Part shown: positions 22,117 to 38,998 of the stretch, piece by piece
Numbering within the stretch: the stretch's first letter is position 1
Layout: each line of letters opens with the position of its first letter
Made by a program: the position numbers and the translations under genes
Notes under the pieces: model-generated
Databases searched by the model: none
Seen by the model: only the letters and a program-made list of their open reading frames with translations
What the model was told of the DNA's origin: nothing
From: Typha latifolia
Lineage: Eukaryota; Streptophyta; Magnoliopsida; Poales; Typhaceae
Reading direction: 5' to 3'
Length of the DNA: 64,000 bases
Assembly: GCA_019914945.1 (NCBI GenBank)
Contig: CM034108.1
Coordinates: 2,738,001-2,802,000, forward strand

Positions 22117-24549
22117 ATGGTAAGATGATCGTTTTCTTCTTTTCTGATAGAAAAGGAAAGCAAGTCTACATTTTGAACCCACAAATTTTGGCCTATCTAT
22201 AGACATACTCTACTTTGTTTGGGAGTGGAATTGTGGTCCACATTGCTGATATTTTTTTGAACCTATAATTAGGGGCAGGAAACAGAAGGAGAGAATTCTT
22301 CATATCCTCTAGATGAATTTTTGCCTGTTGGGTGTGAGTTAAAAGCCAAAGGCTACCAGACTGCTACAATCATTTGTGATAGGATAGTAAGTGGATAGGT
22401 TAATGCATATGACTTGGTTCCTTATTTCTTTTAAGAGATTCTAGTTTACATGACGGTTCATTGTATGTATATTGTTTAGTATGTAGTTGAAGGATCCAGT
22501 GATGGAGCTAACTTTCCAATTGATGTCAAAATATTTGACAAAACAGCAGGCAAATGGTAAGCTGGAGAATTTGTGCGCTGCCGCCTCTTGTCTTCTGGTT
22601 TTTGGATTTGAAAGGATTTCTAACTTTGGGTAATATCAACAGGTTCGTTCCAACTGTATTGGGTACAAAGCCCATTGCATCAGGGGTTCATTCAGCTGTT
22701 TTTCTGAGCAACGACCGGATCTTGATTATCAAAGGGGACTCTTCTGCAGATGATTGTGCCTGGTTTCTTGAGGTTCGGCTCCTGGCACTGCTGAGATAAA
22801 AGCTTATTTGACAATTAGAGTCTTAGTTGTGCAGTTGTACTGCTTAGATATTGAGATGCTCCAATCTAAGAAGAGCATTTGAACACTAGTAAAATTCAAC
22901 CGAGTATAGGATCATTCGGTTGGCTCATCCTTGTTCTTGTTTGAAAACATCCCTAATTGGTGCTTCGAACAACTTACTCGATAAAGGGCAATATAAGAAT
23001 AGAATCAAACTCACTTTTCTATAATCCGGATAGACTGAAAATGATAATATGAGATTCAAAATTACAGGCCTCTTTTATGTGTACCATAACATGTAGAACC
23101 TTCAAGTAGCATGAAGTCCTGATTATCTATATCTGAGTATTTATTTACATTTTCGAGTTGAATGTGAGTGCACAATTTACTGGAGATTAGTATTTCATAT
23201 ATGTTGATTAACACCAATAGACTCGTACATAATGTTGTATATTTTAACTTTCTTTTTCTTGAAAAAGATTAATTTGCATGTGTCATAGGTGGACACCCAG
23301 TCTGTTAGAGAACGGAAGAAGTTGCTTGGTGGGGAAGTGGTTGCTTGGAGCAAGGGAGTCATTGGCAACGAAACAAAGCCTGTTGTTATTAGTGGTCCAT
23401 CTGGAGTAGGTAAAGGCACATTAATATCCAGACTTGTGAAGGATTTCCCAAACACCTTTGGGTTCTCTGTAAGTCACACAACAAGATCCCCAAGAGAGAA
23501 AGAAATAGATGGAATACACTATCACTTTGCAGAACGAGAGATGATGGAGAAAGACATAAGGGAAGGGAAGTTCCTCGAGTCAGCATTAGTTCATGGAAAT
23601 CTTTATGGGACAAGCTTTGAAGCAGTTGAAGCAGTTACAGATGCTGGGAAGGTAAAACAGCTACTATGCTGCTCCAGTAAATTCTAACAGAAAATTAATT
23701 CTTCGATGTAATTACCCATTTCCTTCCATATACGATGATTATTTCTTTCTTTTTATTGGTTTATACTTGTAGAGATGCATTCTTGATATTGATGTTCAAG
23801 GTGCTAGATCTGTGAGGTGTAGTTCCCTTGAAGCATTATTTATCTTCATTTGCCCACCATCATTTGAGGAGCTTGAGAAGCGCCTTCGCATTCGGTACTT
23901 CTTCGGTTTATATTCGCTGGACTTACTTCACTACTATGAGTACAAATCAATGTACTTGATTTTACAATTCTTAATCTAAGCAGGGGAACTGAAACCGAGG
24001 AGCAGATTCAAAAGAGGCTGAGAAATGCAAAAGAAGAGATTGACCAAGGAAGATCACCCGGTCTGTTTGATCATATCTTGCTGCATCATTTTTCATGATA
24101 ATATTTAACCAACACTTGACTTATCGTTTTCTCATCAAAATTCTTGGTTTTGTAGAAACTACTTGCTTTAGATGATGTAGCCGATGCTTGCAGTCAATCT
24201 TGTAAGTAGGATCGTTGACCAAATTGCTCTTCACTGCTAACTAAAATTTAGATTCTTATTCATTTTATTAATGCAGCTTCGAAAGGTTTCACAATTCCAG
24301 CAGATCACTCTGTATCAAAAGCTGATCAGAAGATTTTGGTGCACTGTGGAACTGCTGCATCTGGACAAGCATGCCCTAATTTGTAAGTACTCATTGTAGT
24401 AACTTCTAAGTATATTGTTTACTGTCTAATCTTCTAATAAATCCTTTTTATTATTCTTTTTGTTATACAGACTAGTGTTTGATATATCTTCGCTTAAAGG
24501 AGGTGCTCCTGGCCGGACAAGGGGGCTCGGTGTATGGACTAACTCATAA
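22117..24549 (+). CDS. Guanylate kinase with N-terminal kelch-like module; apparent lesion in exon 7
   Basis: Guanylate kinase phosphorylates GMP to GDP using ATP. Coding exons: 22117-22119, 22273-22386, 22480-22556, 22643-22772, 23289-23651, 23773-23894, from 23984, from 24156 to 24201, 24277-24382 and 24471-24549. Exon 1 codes only for the initiator Met. The N-terminal part has the kelch-like features of plant GK1/GK2 ([40 protein letters not shown]). The kinase domain has the P-loop GPSGVGKGT (about 144-152), GMP-site [20 protein letters not shown] and the LID region [16 protein letters not shown]. The tail ends [16 protein letters not shown]. Exon 7 reads [12 protein letters not shown] and then stops (24096-24098); the segment expected between DHIL and KLLALDD is missing and no in-phase donor is present. 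A cryptic intron 24061-24171 would rejoin the frame and give 366 residues. It is either a damaged allele, an unusual splice form or a sequence error. Confidence 0.85.
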
Positions 24550-25507
24550 ACTGGCTGGATGTCATAAACACAAGCTTCATGTTTCCCAGCATTTGGCCAT
24601 TCTTATCATTGGATTCATTTATATTGTACAATTATTTGTCATTTAGTAATCTAGTTAGTTAACGAGCTACAGTTTTGTGGCTTTGGAAGAACCTCAATTA
24701 TGAGGTCATTGTTGGGGGTAAAATTTAAATTTGAAATTTCTGCATATTCTGTTCTCTGGCTTCAGTGTTTAATTACCAGTTTTGAAGGCAAACTAGAGCT
24801 TCTATATCCCTTGGATCCAATACCCAAATTTTTATCCAACATTATGTACTAAAGCAAATGGGAAAAATCACAACAGACATCATAATCATTAATATATTAT
24901 TGCGCGCAATGGAAATCACAAATTTAGCATTTTTCTCATTTTTTTTTCCGATTATGAGCTTATAGGCTAATGCTAGATCAGTGGTAAGCATTTCTTGATA
25001 TATAGATTTTGTGACTATGACAATCCTTCTAATAAATAGGCTACAAAGAGTTCAAATAACCCGTTCAAGTAGAACATGACTTTAAAAACCCATGCTTTGT
25101 GGGGTACCATTGGAACACCCTTAAATATATGCCTTCATCTAAGCACCAAGTAGGTAAAATCTGACATCAAGAGCCAACCTGACAAGGCATATATATTATC
25201 AACTATTAAAAAAAATTAACCAGGAGAAGGTAGTTTCCAGCTTTATCCATGCAATTGAATGTTGAAAACCGCTAGTCATGAACTCCATATTCCTTGAGTT
25301 TGTTTTATTACAAACACCACATATACAACTTGACAGAAACAAGAAAGTACAACAGAAGCACAAATAACAACTATATCATTATTGCCAACTCTGGCTGCAG
25401 GATAGTTTCCTTGCACTGGATGCGATCTTATGTACAGTGGTTTGTTCTAATTATATATGAAACTAGAGAATCACACTTTGTTGCATTCAGAATCTTGTAG
25501 TACATCA
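24550..25507. other. Convergent intergenic region
   Basis: About 960 bases lie between the 3' ends of the guanylate kinase gene (plus) and the unknown protein gene (minus). The region is AT-rich and must contain both 3' untranslated regions. I see no coding frame with support and no delimited repeat. Confidence 0.6.
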
Positions 25508-28500
25508 TCAAACCAACAAGCCATAGGCCTTACTTGTGGCTGGAAGCACATCCACATCTATTATATTCTCATGCACATTTGAACTACTAGTCCTCAGGGA
25601 GGAAGACAAATTAGATGGCCCTGTTGAGACAATAGGATCCAGCACATGGGCATCTGATGTTTTCCCCAGAAACAATTCAAGTGGAAAGTCACACCCTTTT
25701 TGCTCTTGAGCATCATTGACATCCACAATAGAATTTCCATATATAAAGATCGAATTAAAAGCATGTTGGAGCTCTTCCGGCGATCTCTCTTCTCCACAGT
25801 CAGTAGAAAGTAGGCCAATGCCTGTAGTGGAATCATCTTGATGCATAGTTGTTTCTACTGATAGTTGTGCTTTCCCATTGATATCATCGGCATGGATGGA
25901 AGCTCCCATCAAGGAATCTTTACTGCTCTTGCTCGACCAGTATATCTGAACTTCACTTTTGGTGGAATTTTCCAATAAGCTGGAGCTTGTGTTGCTTTCT
26001 TCCATCCATCCTCTACCAAGAGTTAATCTAGAGCTATCATTTGCAGCTTCCTTGATATCACTGTCATCAAGAGAATCACCGCTCATGTTCTTTATACCTT
26101 TGGGTGATCCAATATCCGCAGAGTTAAGTAAGTATCGGATTAAAAGTTGTTGCTTGGCAGTAATTGCTTCTATTTGATTGAAGCTATGCTCATTATCTGG
26201 ACAGTTAGCTGAACTTGCAGCAGTTGCCTCAGTGGATCTTTTTTCGTGCTCTTCATATTCAGACCTTCCATTAGGAAGTGAGAATTTTAAATTGTGACTC
26301 CAGTCAACTTTGCCTATTCTAGTGTTTCCATGGATTTCAGTATCAAATTTACTGACTTCTTCATAAGAAAGTCCATGAGCTGAGGGCTCAATCTTTGCAC
26401 CACCGAAGGGTTCACGCATAGTCAAACTGTGGTTGGAAGAGTTAACCTTTCTTGTGGTAAGAAATGCTGCCAATGCTGAAACTAGTCCAGTATTAGTAGG
26501 CACGAATTCTTGGTCTTTAAGGCAAAATGGCACATCGGAATCAGAATCATTAGAATAGTCAATGAAATCATCTGCTTTCGGAAATTCAGGCACAGAAACT
26601 ATGAAACCCGAGCATATTCGAGTAGGAGATAGCATGGAGTTCAGATAATCTGCCGAAGGTGACAAATCAAATGCAGCACCGTCCTCACTAACATCTGATT
26701 TGTCACCACCCTTGTTCACTAAGTCAGGTTCATCAGGAGAAGGATCAGGATCTGCACCAGCATACGACATTGCGGTGCCAAAAGTAGCTTCCTTTTCCAT
26801 TTCACCAGATATACTATAAATATACTGATCAAAGTAAGATCTACCAGCTAGATTATCAGCTCCTTCTGGAAGAAAAGTGGAATCCAAGCCATAGTCATTA
26901 TCATAAAAAATCTTATTAGATATTTCCACGTTGGGTTTAGCTTTGTCAGACATATTTGAGGTACAGAATGCTTCCAGAGCTGAAGCTAATGCATCATCTA
27001 TGGATGAAGGGCTTATATATCTGGAGTTGTCTGCGGCTCTAGAATCCAAATTAAGAACACAGTTGGCATACGTATCTTCATTACAGTTTTGAGGTACTTC
27101 CAACACCAGCCCAGGGCATCTGTTGTGCTCTTCTAGAGAAGCTGTCGGACAGTTGTTTTCATCAGGCAAAACAGGTGCCTTAATAGCCAGAGCATCAATT
27201 CTCTGAGATTCAGGCACAATATCTGGTACATCATCAACTTTCAATGGTGAACCATAAGAATCTTCATCAGCAATATTAGGTGCCTTATCAACCAGATTCG
27301 GGAATATCTTGTCACAAGATATTGATGGGCTGTGCAAAGCATCATTCTTCCTCTCTGTGCATGAACTGCAACCATTATTCTGTAAGCAGGATTTGAAAAA
27401 TGGGAATTCTGGAGCTGAGATCTGCAAGCAAGGGTTTCTTTTTGAAGAGTGGATTTCCTCTGTAAAGGAATCAAATTGCTGCTCCAGCTGTTGAAGCCTA
27501 GTCTCAATGCCATTGAGGGGCTTCATCATGTTTTCCTCGAATCTTGAACAAAATGCCTCAATTCTGTCCACTTTGTTGACCAGATCATTAAGCACCTTCT
27601 CTAAACGATTCTCTGCTATATTCTTTTCCTGGATAACAGAATTCAATGTCTTACCTAGATCTTCTAGTTTCTGGTGGGAACCCAACTGCATATTATTAGG
27701 ATTTACCTGCGTTGCTTCTTGCATCTGGTCCACACAATGATCTGATGTACTAGAATTTGCTTCTTGATCTGTTACCTTCTGGTTAGATTCCAAATGGAAA
27801 TTATCTTGCTTCATACTTCCTTCCTCCTGCAGTGGCCCCAGATTGGTACCAGAGTGTGTATGTTCTGTTCTTAGCCTAGCTGCAGAGGAGCTGCTTGAAT
27901 TTGCGGTGGTCAGACAATATTGAGAATTTTGCACTCTTAATTCAGAAAAGTAATTATCATGTATTCTGCTGGTCCTGAACTTGGATGACCGCAGAAGATT
28001 AGGAGCAAGCATGGCCAATAAGGAACTTTCTCCAGCGCTCCCTGTTCTAGTTACAGAAGGATTTTGATTAGTTGAATCGACAGGATCAGCATAAATGCAA
28101 ATCCCCTCTATATGAACAGATGTCTTCCTTCCAAATGCGAGAAATCGGACTGTAAGTGATACACAAGGACCAACACCTGCAGTCTCAGTTGTTGCTTCGT
28201 AATGCATCTGCAAGGAAGATATAGTATACATCAATACATATATATGTATAAAATCCCTAAGGAAACAACTGGAAGACAAAATTTACCTGAAAGTTTGAAC
28301 TAAAAGTTCCATCTGCTTTCCTTGACAAAGAATTAACCGAGTTATAACTTGAAGGAGAATCAGGGGTCTTCAAATCAACCCATCCTTCTTCACCACTATG
28401 ACTACTATCACTTCGATCCGTATGCTCATGTTTCTCCACAGTTCCACAACTGCAATTTTCTCCTTTGGCAGTAGACACTTTGCCAGAACTTGGTAATACT

Positions 28501-29413
28501 TCTTCTTTGATTGCCAGACCACAACTCACAGTGCATAAGTAGTTTTTACTCGTATTTTCCTGATCAGTGGCATAGTATATTTCATAAACCCGGGCAGCGC
28601 TCCGTACATACACCCTGTGAATCTCATGCTTTACCCTGAAACAGACTAAGAAACAGCTAGCACGAGATTATTACCCAACAAAAGCAAAAGATAAGACTAT
28701 CAAGAATTCAAGATAGAGATGATTCAAGTAACACAGCATTGATCCTATTCAGAATGTTAGTCCCTAGAAAAGCTACTTAGATAGCAAAAACCAATATCTT
28801 TCCCTCTCTAATAAAAATATATAATTTTTATAAACTAATTACAACCGTAAATCTTGCCATGTTTGAACGACTGCACCTATCAAATATGGACATGTATTTG
28901 TATTCCATACTTCAATCAAAATGCCACTATATGCAGGCACATCAGATGCTAGAAGATAAATGTCGACCACTCTCGTGTCACCAATGTCAAAACCTTAGAA
29001 AATTCATGACCAAGTTCAAATCAATCTAAGTCGAGTTACGAAAATAGTTATTGATTCCATGCCAAAATAACCCCCATGAAAACGCTCAACCCAATCAAAG
29101 CTCAACCCATCCAATTCCCCTACAATGACACTCAATCCATGATCGAGAAGGCAAAAGAGATCAAAAGCGACGCGATGAAGAACTCACCTGTGATCTCGCA
29201 TGGCGAGGAGTCGTCACCGGGCGGCCTCCGGAGGAGGAGACCGCACGAGGCTGGAGGAGAAGCGTTCAAGTCGGAGGTCTCGAGGGAGATGGATTCCTCG
29301 AGGGATCCATAGACGGGGACCCAATTCGAGTACGAGCTCCAGATCACGTCGCCTCCTTTGGCGGCTCCATTGGCTGCTTCCATTGCTTCCGAAGCCATCG
29401 GCTTCCTTGGCAT
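25508..29413 (-). CDS. Large protein of unknown function with coiled coil and acidic low-complexity region
   Basis: I do not recognise this family. Three exons, 29188-29413, 28287-28645 and 25508-28207, join in phase to give 1,094 residues. The start at 29413 lies after an in-frame stop. The exon-2 acceptor at 28646-28647 was chosen because it restores the frame (CEIT then VCFRVKHEIHRVYVRS); the next AG downstream would shift the frame. Visible parts: an N-terminal module (about 1-200) with VIWSSYSNWVPVYGSLEES, RVYVRSAARVYEIYYATDQ and YLCTVSCGLAI, continuing into SLTVRFLAFGRKTSVHIEGI, which looks like a folded beta-rich domain. A probable coiled coil follows at about 374-447 (EDLGKTLNSVIQEKNIAENR onward). 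A long Ser/Asp/Glu-rich, probably disordered region carries two similar short motifs, ALASALEAFCTS and GLVSALAAFLTT. No signal peptide, membrane helix or catalytic motif is evident. The continuous 2.7-kb last exon argues that it is functional. Confidence 0.82.
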
Positions 29414-31291
29414 GAGATTTTTTTTTAAAAATTATTATTGTTATCGTTTGAGTAATCTTTGGTCTCTCTCTGACCTATAACATTCCTCCTCAATGATTCG
29501 AGGGAAGAACCGAAGAAGCGATAGAGAAGGGGGTTATTTTGGGGAATTTAGTGGGTTAAACGTAAATATAAACTTCTCAGGGGTCTTGCTGCAAAGACAC
29601 TCCAAACTCGATTTGGTATTATCTTGTTGATTTTTTTTATTCAGTGGCTCTTCCAGTAATATGGCTCAAAATTATGACCGAATAATAACTAAACAGCTTA
29701 ATCAGATCTCAATTTAAACCTAACAACCATCCTTATAGAGAATGGTCTATTTTGTCCCGGAGAGAATCATGCACCGCAGCTGCATAAATATTAATTTTTT
29801 TTTCTGCTGAGCCATCAACCTAATCGAGTCAAGTTAACAAATCACAAACCACAAAATAATTTCTCTACATTATTATTCAAGGTTGGAGTTGAACTTTAGT
29901 TATGGAGAAGGTACCTACTCACTCTACTAGAGTTAGTGATAAAGATTAATATTTTAATCTCATGCGCTACAATAACTCAAAATTATGCTAAAAAAGAAAT
30001 ATTTGCCGTAAGACTTGAGCGAACAAAATTGATATATTATCATGCTGACAAGCCCAACTAAATCCTAAAGTCTTATTTGGTTTGAGATTAAGCTCCGAAC
30101 TTAATTAGTTAATTTTATTTTTTAATCTTAAATTTTTAAAAAATAATCTCAGTTAAATAAAAAAATATTTAATTACTGAAACAAATTAGAAAATTTTGAA
30201 ACAGTTCAGTGAGAATTCTTAACGTGTTTTGAAAAACCCGGAGGAATAAAAACATCTCTGATGGGCATAAACAAAAAGGTCAATACATTGTTGTCAGGGA
30301 TTTGACTTTCCATATATTATCATCTGTTGTACATTAAGTCCGGGGACATTCTCTTAGAAAACACACACACACACAAGGCAATAAGGCCAATAAGGCTTTT
30401 ACTAAGCTGAACAAATGTTGGGCCTTCTAAGCCGACAGATAATTTGAAACACAGGCTATATGAGATTAGAAATAGGGGTCATCAAAAATTCAAAAGAGCT
30501 TTGCTTAAAGGCAAAGCATGGGTGATTTCACCATCAACTCTAATCCCAGGAAATTGGAATAACTCCTTGGTATATTAAGAATAGGATTGACGAATGGAAA
30601 TCAATTGGTCGTGCTTGTGGAGAATGGAACCTTAATGTAGACATGGCACCTAACAAGGTAGAAGAGGGACATTTTGGAATTTATAGGGGTTTGCTTTGTT
30701 TTTTCCCTTGCTATCCTATAACCTAGTGGGTTTATGTTTATGATATATTGGGTGTGATAAATACCTCATAATTGTAGATAAGCTTTCTTTGTTAAAAAAA
30801 AATTCATGTTAATTAATGCTAATTTTTCATGTTTATAAAACTTAGGAAAAAGCAATCAATTAAGTATAATAATTAGAAAATTGTTGACAATTTTTTGTTT
30901 GTGATTTGGGACATTAAAATAGGCTATAAAATTAGTTAAAGAAGTAACTAATTTTACATGGACGTGGCAGTTAATTAAAGGCCGTAGGTATTTAATTTTA
31001 TAAAATTCTTGCATCCACTAACTTTTCTACAATTTAGATTAGATAAGGAGGTAAAATAACGTATGTACCATATTTGACCAAGTCTTCTCTATAAAGCTAT
31101 CCATTTATAAAATAAAAAATAGTGGTATTTTTGTTTCCCCAAAAAGAAAAAAAAAAGAAACTTTAATTTTTTTTCTCTAGAAGGGGTATTTTGGTAAATA
31201 AAATAGTTATTGCGGAATAGATTTTCAACGAGGAAGTTATTAATGCACCTCTTTTTATGGCGAGAAAGAAGAATTAATTGGATTCTTCTTA

Positions 31292-31332
<41 letters not shown>

Positions 31333-31763
31333 TCATTGGTTTTTTTTCCTCTTTCCTTTTTGGCTGCGAGAGGAGAGAGAGAGAGAAGGGGGAGGGGAAG
31401 CCTCATTTAATGAAAAAGCTTTGACCCTCCTCTCCTCTTTCGTCAATGGTGGATTCACACCTCTCTTTTTTGCTTACATAAACTCCAAACCTGACCTTTT
31501 CCTACGAGAAGTCTTCTTCCTCCGTTTCCATTCCCCTTTAAAGGCTCCATCTTTATTCACCTCGTTGGAAAAAGATCTCTGGGTTTCTAGATTTCGCCGA
31601 AGAGTCGTGGGCTTCTAGTAGATTGGACGAAATTTTTTACTTTCTTTTCGCATTAGTCTTATCAGCTCAAAATACCAAGTGGATCTTCGCGATTTTCTCT
31701 CCTCTCTCAAAGGGTCTAAAAAAGATCGGATCTTGGTCAGAAATTCTCGACTGTCTGCCTTCA
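29414..31763. other. Divergent intergenic region upstream of the CDPK gene
   Basis: The 2.35 kb separates the start of the unknown protein gene (minus) from the CDPK gene (plus). It is AT-rich until about 31200. The interval 31410-31763 is CT-rich and probably the CDPK leader. A GA microsatellite lies at 31296-31329. No credible coding frame was found. Confidence 0.6.
31296..31329. repeat. (GA)n microsatellite in the CDPK 5' region
   Basis: About 17 GA units, with another GA-rich stretch at 31370-31388. It lies 435-470 bases before the CDPK start codon, in the probable promoter or leader. GA repeats near plant promoters can bind BBR/BPC factors; a role here is inference. Confidence 0.85.
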
Positions 31764-35413
<3,650 letters not shown>

Positions 35414-35653
35414 AAAAAAAGGAGATACCAAAACTGGATTCAAAGTAAATTTTCTACTCCAGACTTTTTCACCAAGCAGCAGCAGCAGCTGATGACTGAA
35501 ATGCTTGTTTATGTATCTAGTTATTACTTGGCCATTATCGTATGTATACATTTCGACAGGATTGTATCAGAAGAAGGGGAAATCTGAGAGAGAAGATTAA
35601 TGGAGTTCATGGTTGTAAATATATATACATATGTTTTCATAGCTTTTTCCTTT

Positions 35654-35680
35654 TTCTTCTTCTTCTTCTTCTTCTTCTTC
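35654..35680. repeat. (TTC)n trinucleotide repeat
   Basis: About nine TTC/CTT units, 240 bases after the CDPK stop codon, probably in the 3' untranslated region or just beyond. Confidence 0.85.
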
Positions 35681-38600
35681 GAGTATCCGGCTGTGTAATT
35701 CTTCACTCTTGTAATTACACAATACAACGAACCTAATCTTTTTCCTATCTAGCCATCAAGTTATGCAATTCAGGAAGCAAACTCAAAGAAATTAATCACT
35801 TCTGCTTACTACTTTTTGTTCTTTCCTAGTTATAAAGTGGAACATCCTAGTACAGTCAGCGGGATAGTGATCGGTTTAACTAAATCATTATTAAGCTTTA
35901 CAATTTTTCTCGTAAAAAAGTGAACGATCTCATATAATATGAGATCCCAAGTTAATGACCCAATATTATGAGCTAATCCTCTGCCAACTCACATAATTAG
36001 CGGTAAATCAAGCTAGTGTTATATTGCAAGCCGTCTTCTATTTACTAACTCAACTTTAGACAAGACAAAGAGAGAATAAATTAAATAAAGGATCACAAAC
36101 TGGGAACCAGAACTCAGACTGGTCCTCGAATAGCTGAGACTAGGAGCTATATTTTAAAATAAAAGAAAGAAGTTATTGGTGAAATTAATTTGAGGATGAA
36201 TTCGCTGTCACCTGCTCACTCCTGGGACTATGAGACTATGAGAGCGATTGGGCTAATGCTAGGCTGTCTTTTGCTCGAGTCTGACGTGGATCCTTCCCAG
36301 CATGCACGGTGTTCTGTCGGAGTACGTCTTTTCTATCTTTTGTTTAATCTTTACGAGCCCAAAGACTAAATATGAGTTAAATAAAAGATCAACTATTTTT
36401 AAATATAAAATTACTTTAGGTTTCACCGAGTTTTTATTTATCTAATCTAGACTTTAAATATATGCGTCGAAGAATAATTATTTCGAATCAAATGACTCAA
36501 AGATTTACTATGAGTTAATAAGTTGTCAAACTATTTTTTTAAATTAACTGTACTGCTGACACATTAATCAAATCGAGTCAAGTATCGCTTACTGTTGGTG
36601 AATAAGCTGGACCACGTGGGTGGTCGCCGTTGAAGGACGAGACGACAAGAACACGATACCGCATGAATGCATGCTATATTGAGCTCAGTCAATCATTATC
36701 TGACACGTGTTCTGACTCATTAAATATCTGCTGCATGATGACGTCCCCTAAATTCGACGTGGCGCGGTGCAATTGGTAGTTGTGGGAGGTGAGGCCGTCT
36801 TTTACTTGCAGTAGGGGGAAAAAAAAACGTGGTCTTGTTACCTGGTTAATAATCCAACTGTTTTCTGGATTAATTTTATTACACGTAATTCAAATTTACA
36901 ATATTATGTTTAATTTGACTAAAATTATTTCAAAATTTCTTTTTTTCTCTTTTACCCGCCACCTATCTAATTCTAGGAACCAAAAATTTTGCTCAATTTT
37001 TTATACTATCCCCTCTCTTCTCTCCTGTATTACCTACCTATCGCAATCTTTCGTTCCAGTATTCATTGCATGCTTATAATTATACGTCACTAAATAGTCA
37101 TTTCGCACACATAGAATATTATATAGTTATCGGGTACATAGATAAGGATAATATGTAGATATTATCGTACATAAGAAAATTATAATAAATATACGGATGC
37201 ATATATTGCAAACGTGAAAAATGAGACTACAATATTTATATTATATGGTGGTTCAGTACATTTGTATCCCTTATTCCTTAATTTGGTCACCTTAAATATA
37301 TTTTATAATCAGACACTCAGTTATATAAATATTTTGTAAGTCATGATTAGATGCCCATAAAATATTATTATTGATAGAATATTATAATAAAATTATGCAC
37401 GTTTTCTAAGTAAAAATTTTATTAGCAAGAAATAACAAAGTAAATATCCTCTGTAAGTAATAAGTAATAGTTTTCGCACTTTTCCTTTCTTCCATCCATG
37501 TGTAAAAGTTCTACCTCAGTTTATATTACTGAGAAATAATCAAATTATCCTTTGTATAGCTAAAGTATTGTTATCTATTAAAAGTAACTAGTAAGAACAA
37601 TTACTTTTACATAACAAGTTCAAATATTTGTCATACTCTTTATGAAGATATTTTAGCCTTGTTATCTTAAAATGACCTTATACATCATATATAATCACAG
37701 TTTACTAACACCACATAATTTTTATACAAACTTATTCAAGGTAATTAATTATAGTTTTTATCCATATTCAATAACTAAAGATAGATAAAATTATAAATAT
37801 ACTAAATTCGTATTTAAGATATGCGTACAAAATTATTCTTAAAAATATTTATGTATGAACAAAATCTGATCTAAATTACACATATAATTTTAAGAGTAAA
37901 AATCTAAGATAATTGTTTCTGCTTTATTTATTAATCTCAAAGTAAACGGGCCTCAAGGCTTTAGGATGATTTAAGTGAGCTGAGCTTAAGTGAGAAGCTG
38001 GATAATAATGGTGGCCACTGTTATGTTTCTAGCAATGATTCTAAAGCCCTCTTTCTAAAAGCCCCCCATACTCTGAATTGAATCCTGTTTAAGATTATTA
38101 GAATAAGAGAATAAAGTAAATTCTCTTACTTTAGATATCTTTGTTCTATGTCGATTTTTTTTTTTTTTTTTGAAGTAGCTCTTCCATTTGTTCCAAAACC
38201 TTAAAAAGTGACTTTATATTTGATGATGTAATGTGGATAAAAATAATAAAATAAACTTTATATTTATTATTAAATTTAAACTTATTTCTTTATTTTCTCT
38301 ACAATAATAATAATAATATTTATTTATATTCATCTAAGAAAAAAGATAATAAAATTTAAATCTTATCCTTTATTCCGGCTATCGCATCAAACAGTTTCTT
38401 AACTACCAAATACTATCTAGGAATTGGAATAAAAGTTTCTTTATCCCGAAATGAGTGCTCATTTTATTTTTCATTTTTTTTTAAGGCTAGTGCTCATTTA
38501 TTCTTATTCCAATTTATCCTCTCGCACCAGTTCACGAGAAAGTGACGGACGCCACTTGTTTTTACGTCACCGTTAAAACTTCGTCACGGCATCACGTTAT

Positions 38601-38998
38601 CAAATACTTTTCGTCGAAACCGACAAACCGAGAGATAGTAAAAATGATCACGGCTTAAATACATTTTAAAACTTTAATTAAAAATTTTTCTAAATATCCC
38701 CTAATTGGGACCAACCCTTGTAAGCTTTAATTTATATCGTGACACTTTTAATTAACTGAATAGAGGATTTTATTTATATTAAATATATAAATATTTAAAG
38801 AGAAAATTTAGAGTAGCTCAGTGGTATAGAATAAAAGTATAAAAAGACAAAGTAACTCTTACTTTAACACATTAATAATTTTTTAAATATGAAAGAGACA
38901 AAGTATTATTAATTTTGGATTAGAAACTTAAAAAATATAGTGATGTAAATACAATGTATTTAATCAAAGATCATTATCTATCTATTTCCTCGCTACCG

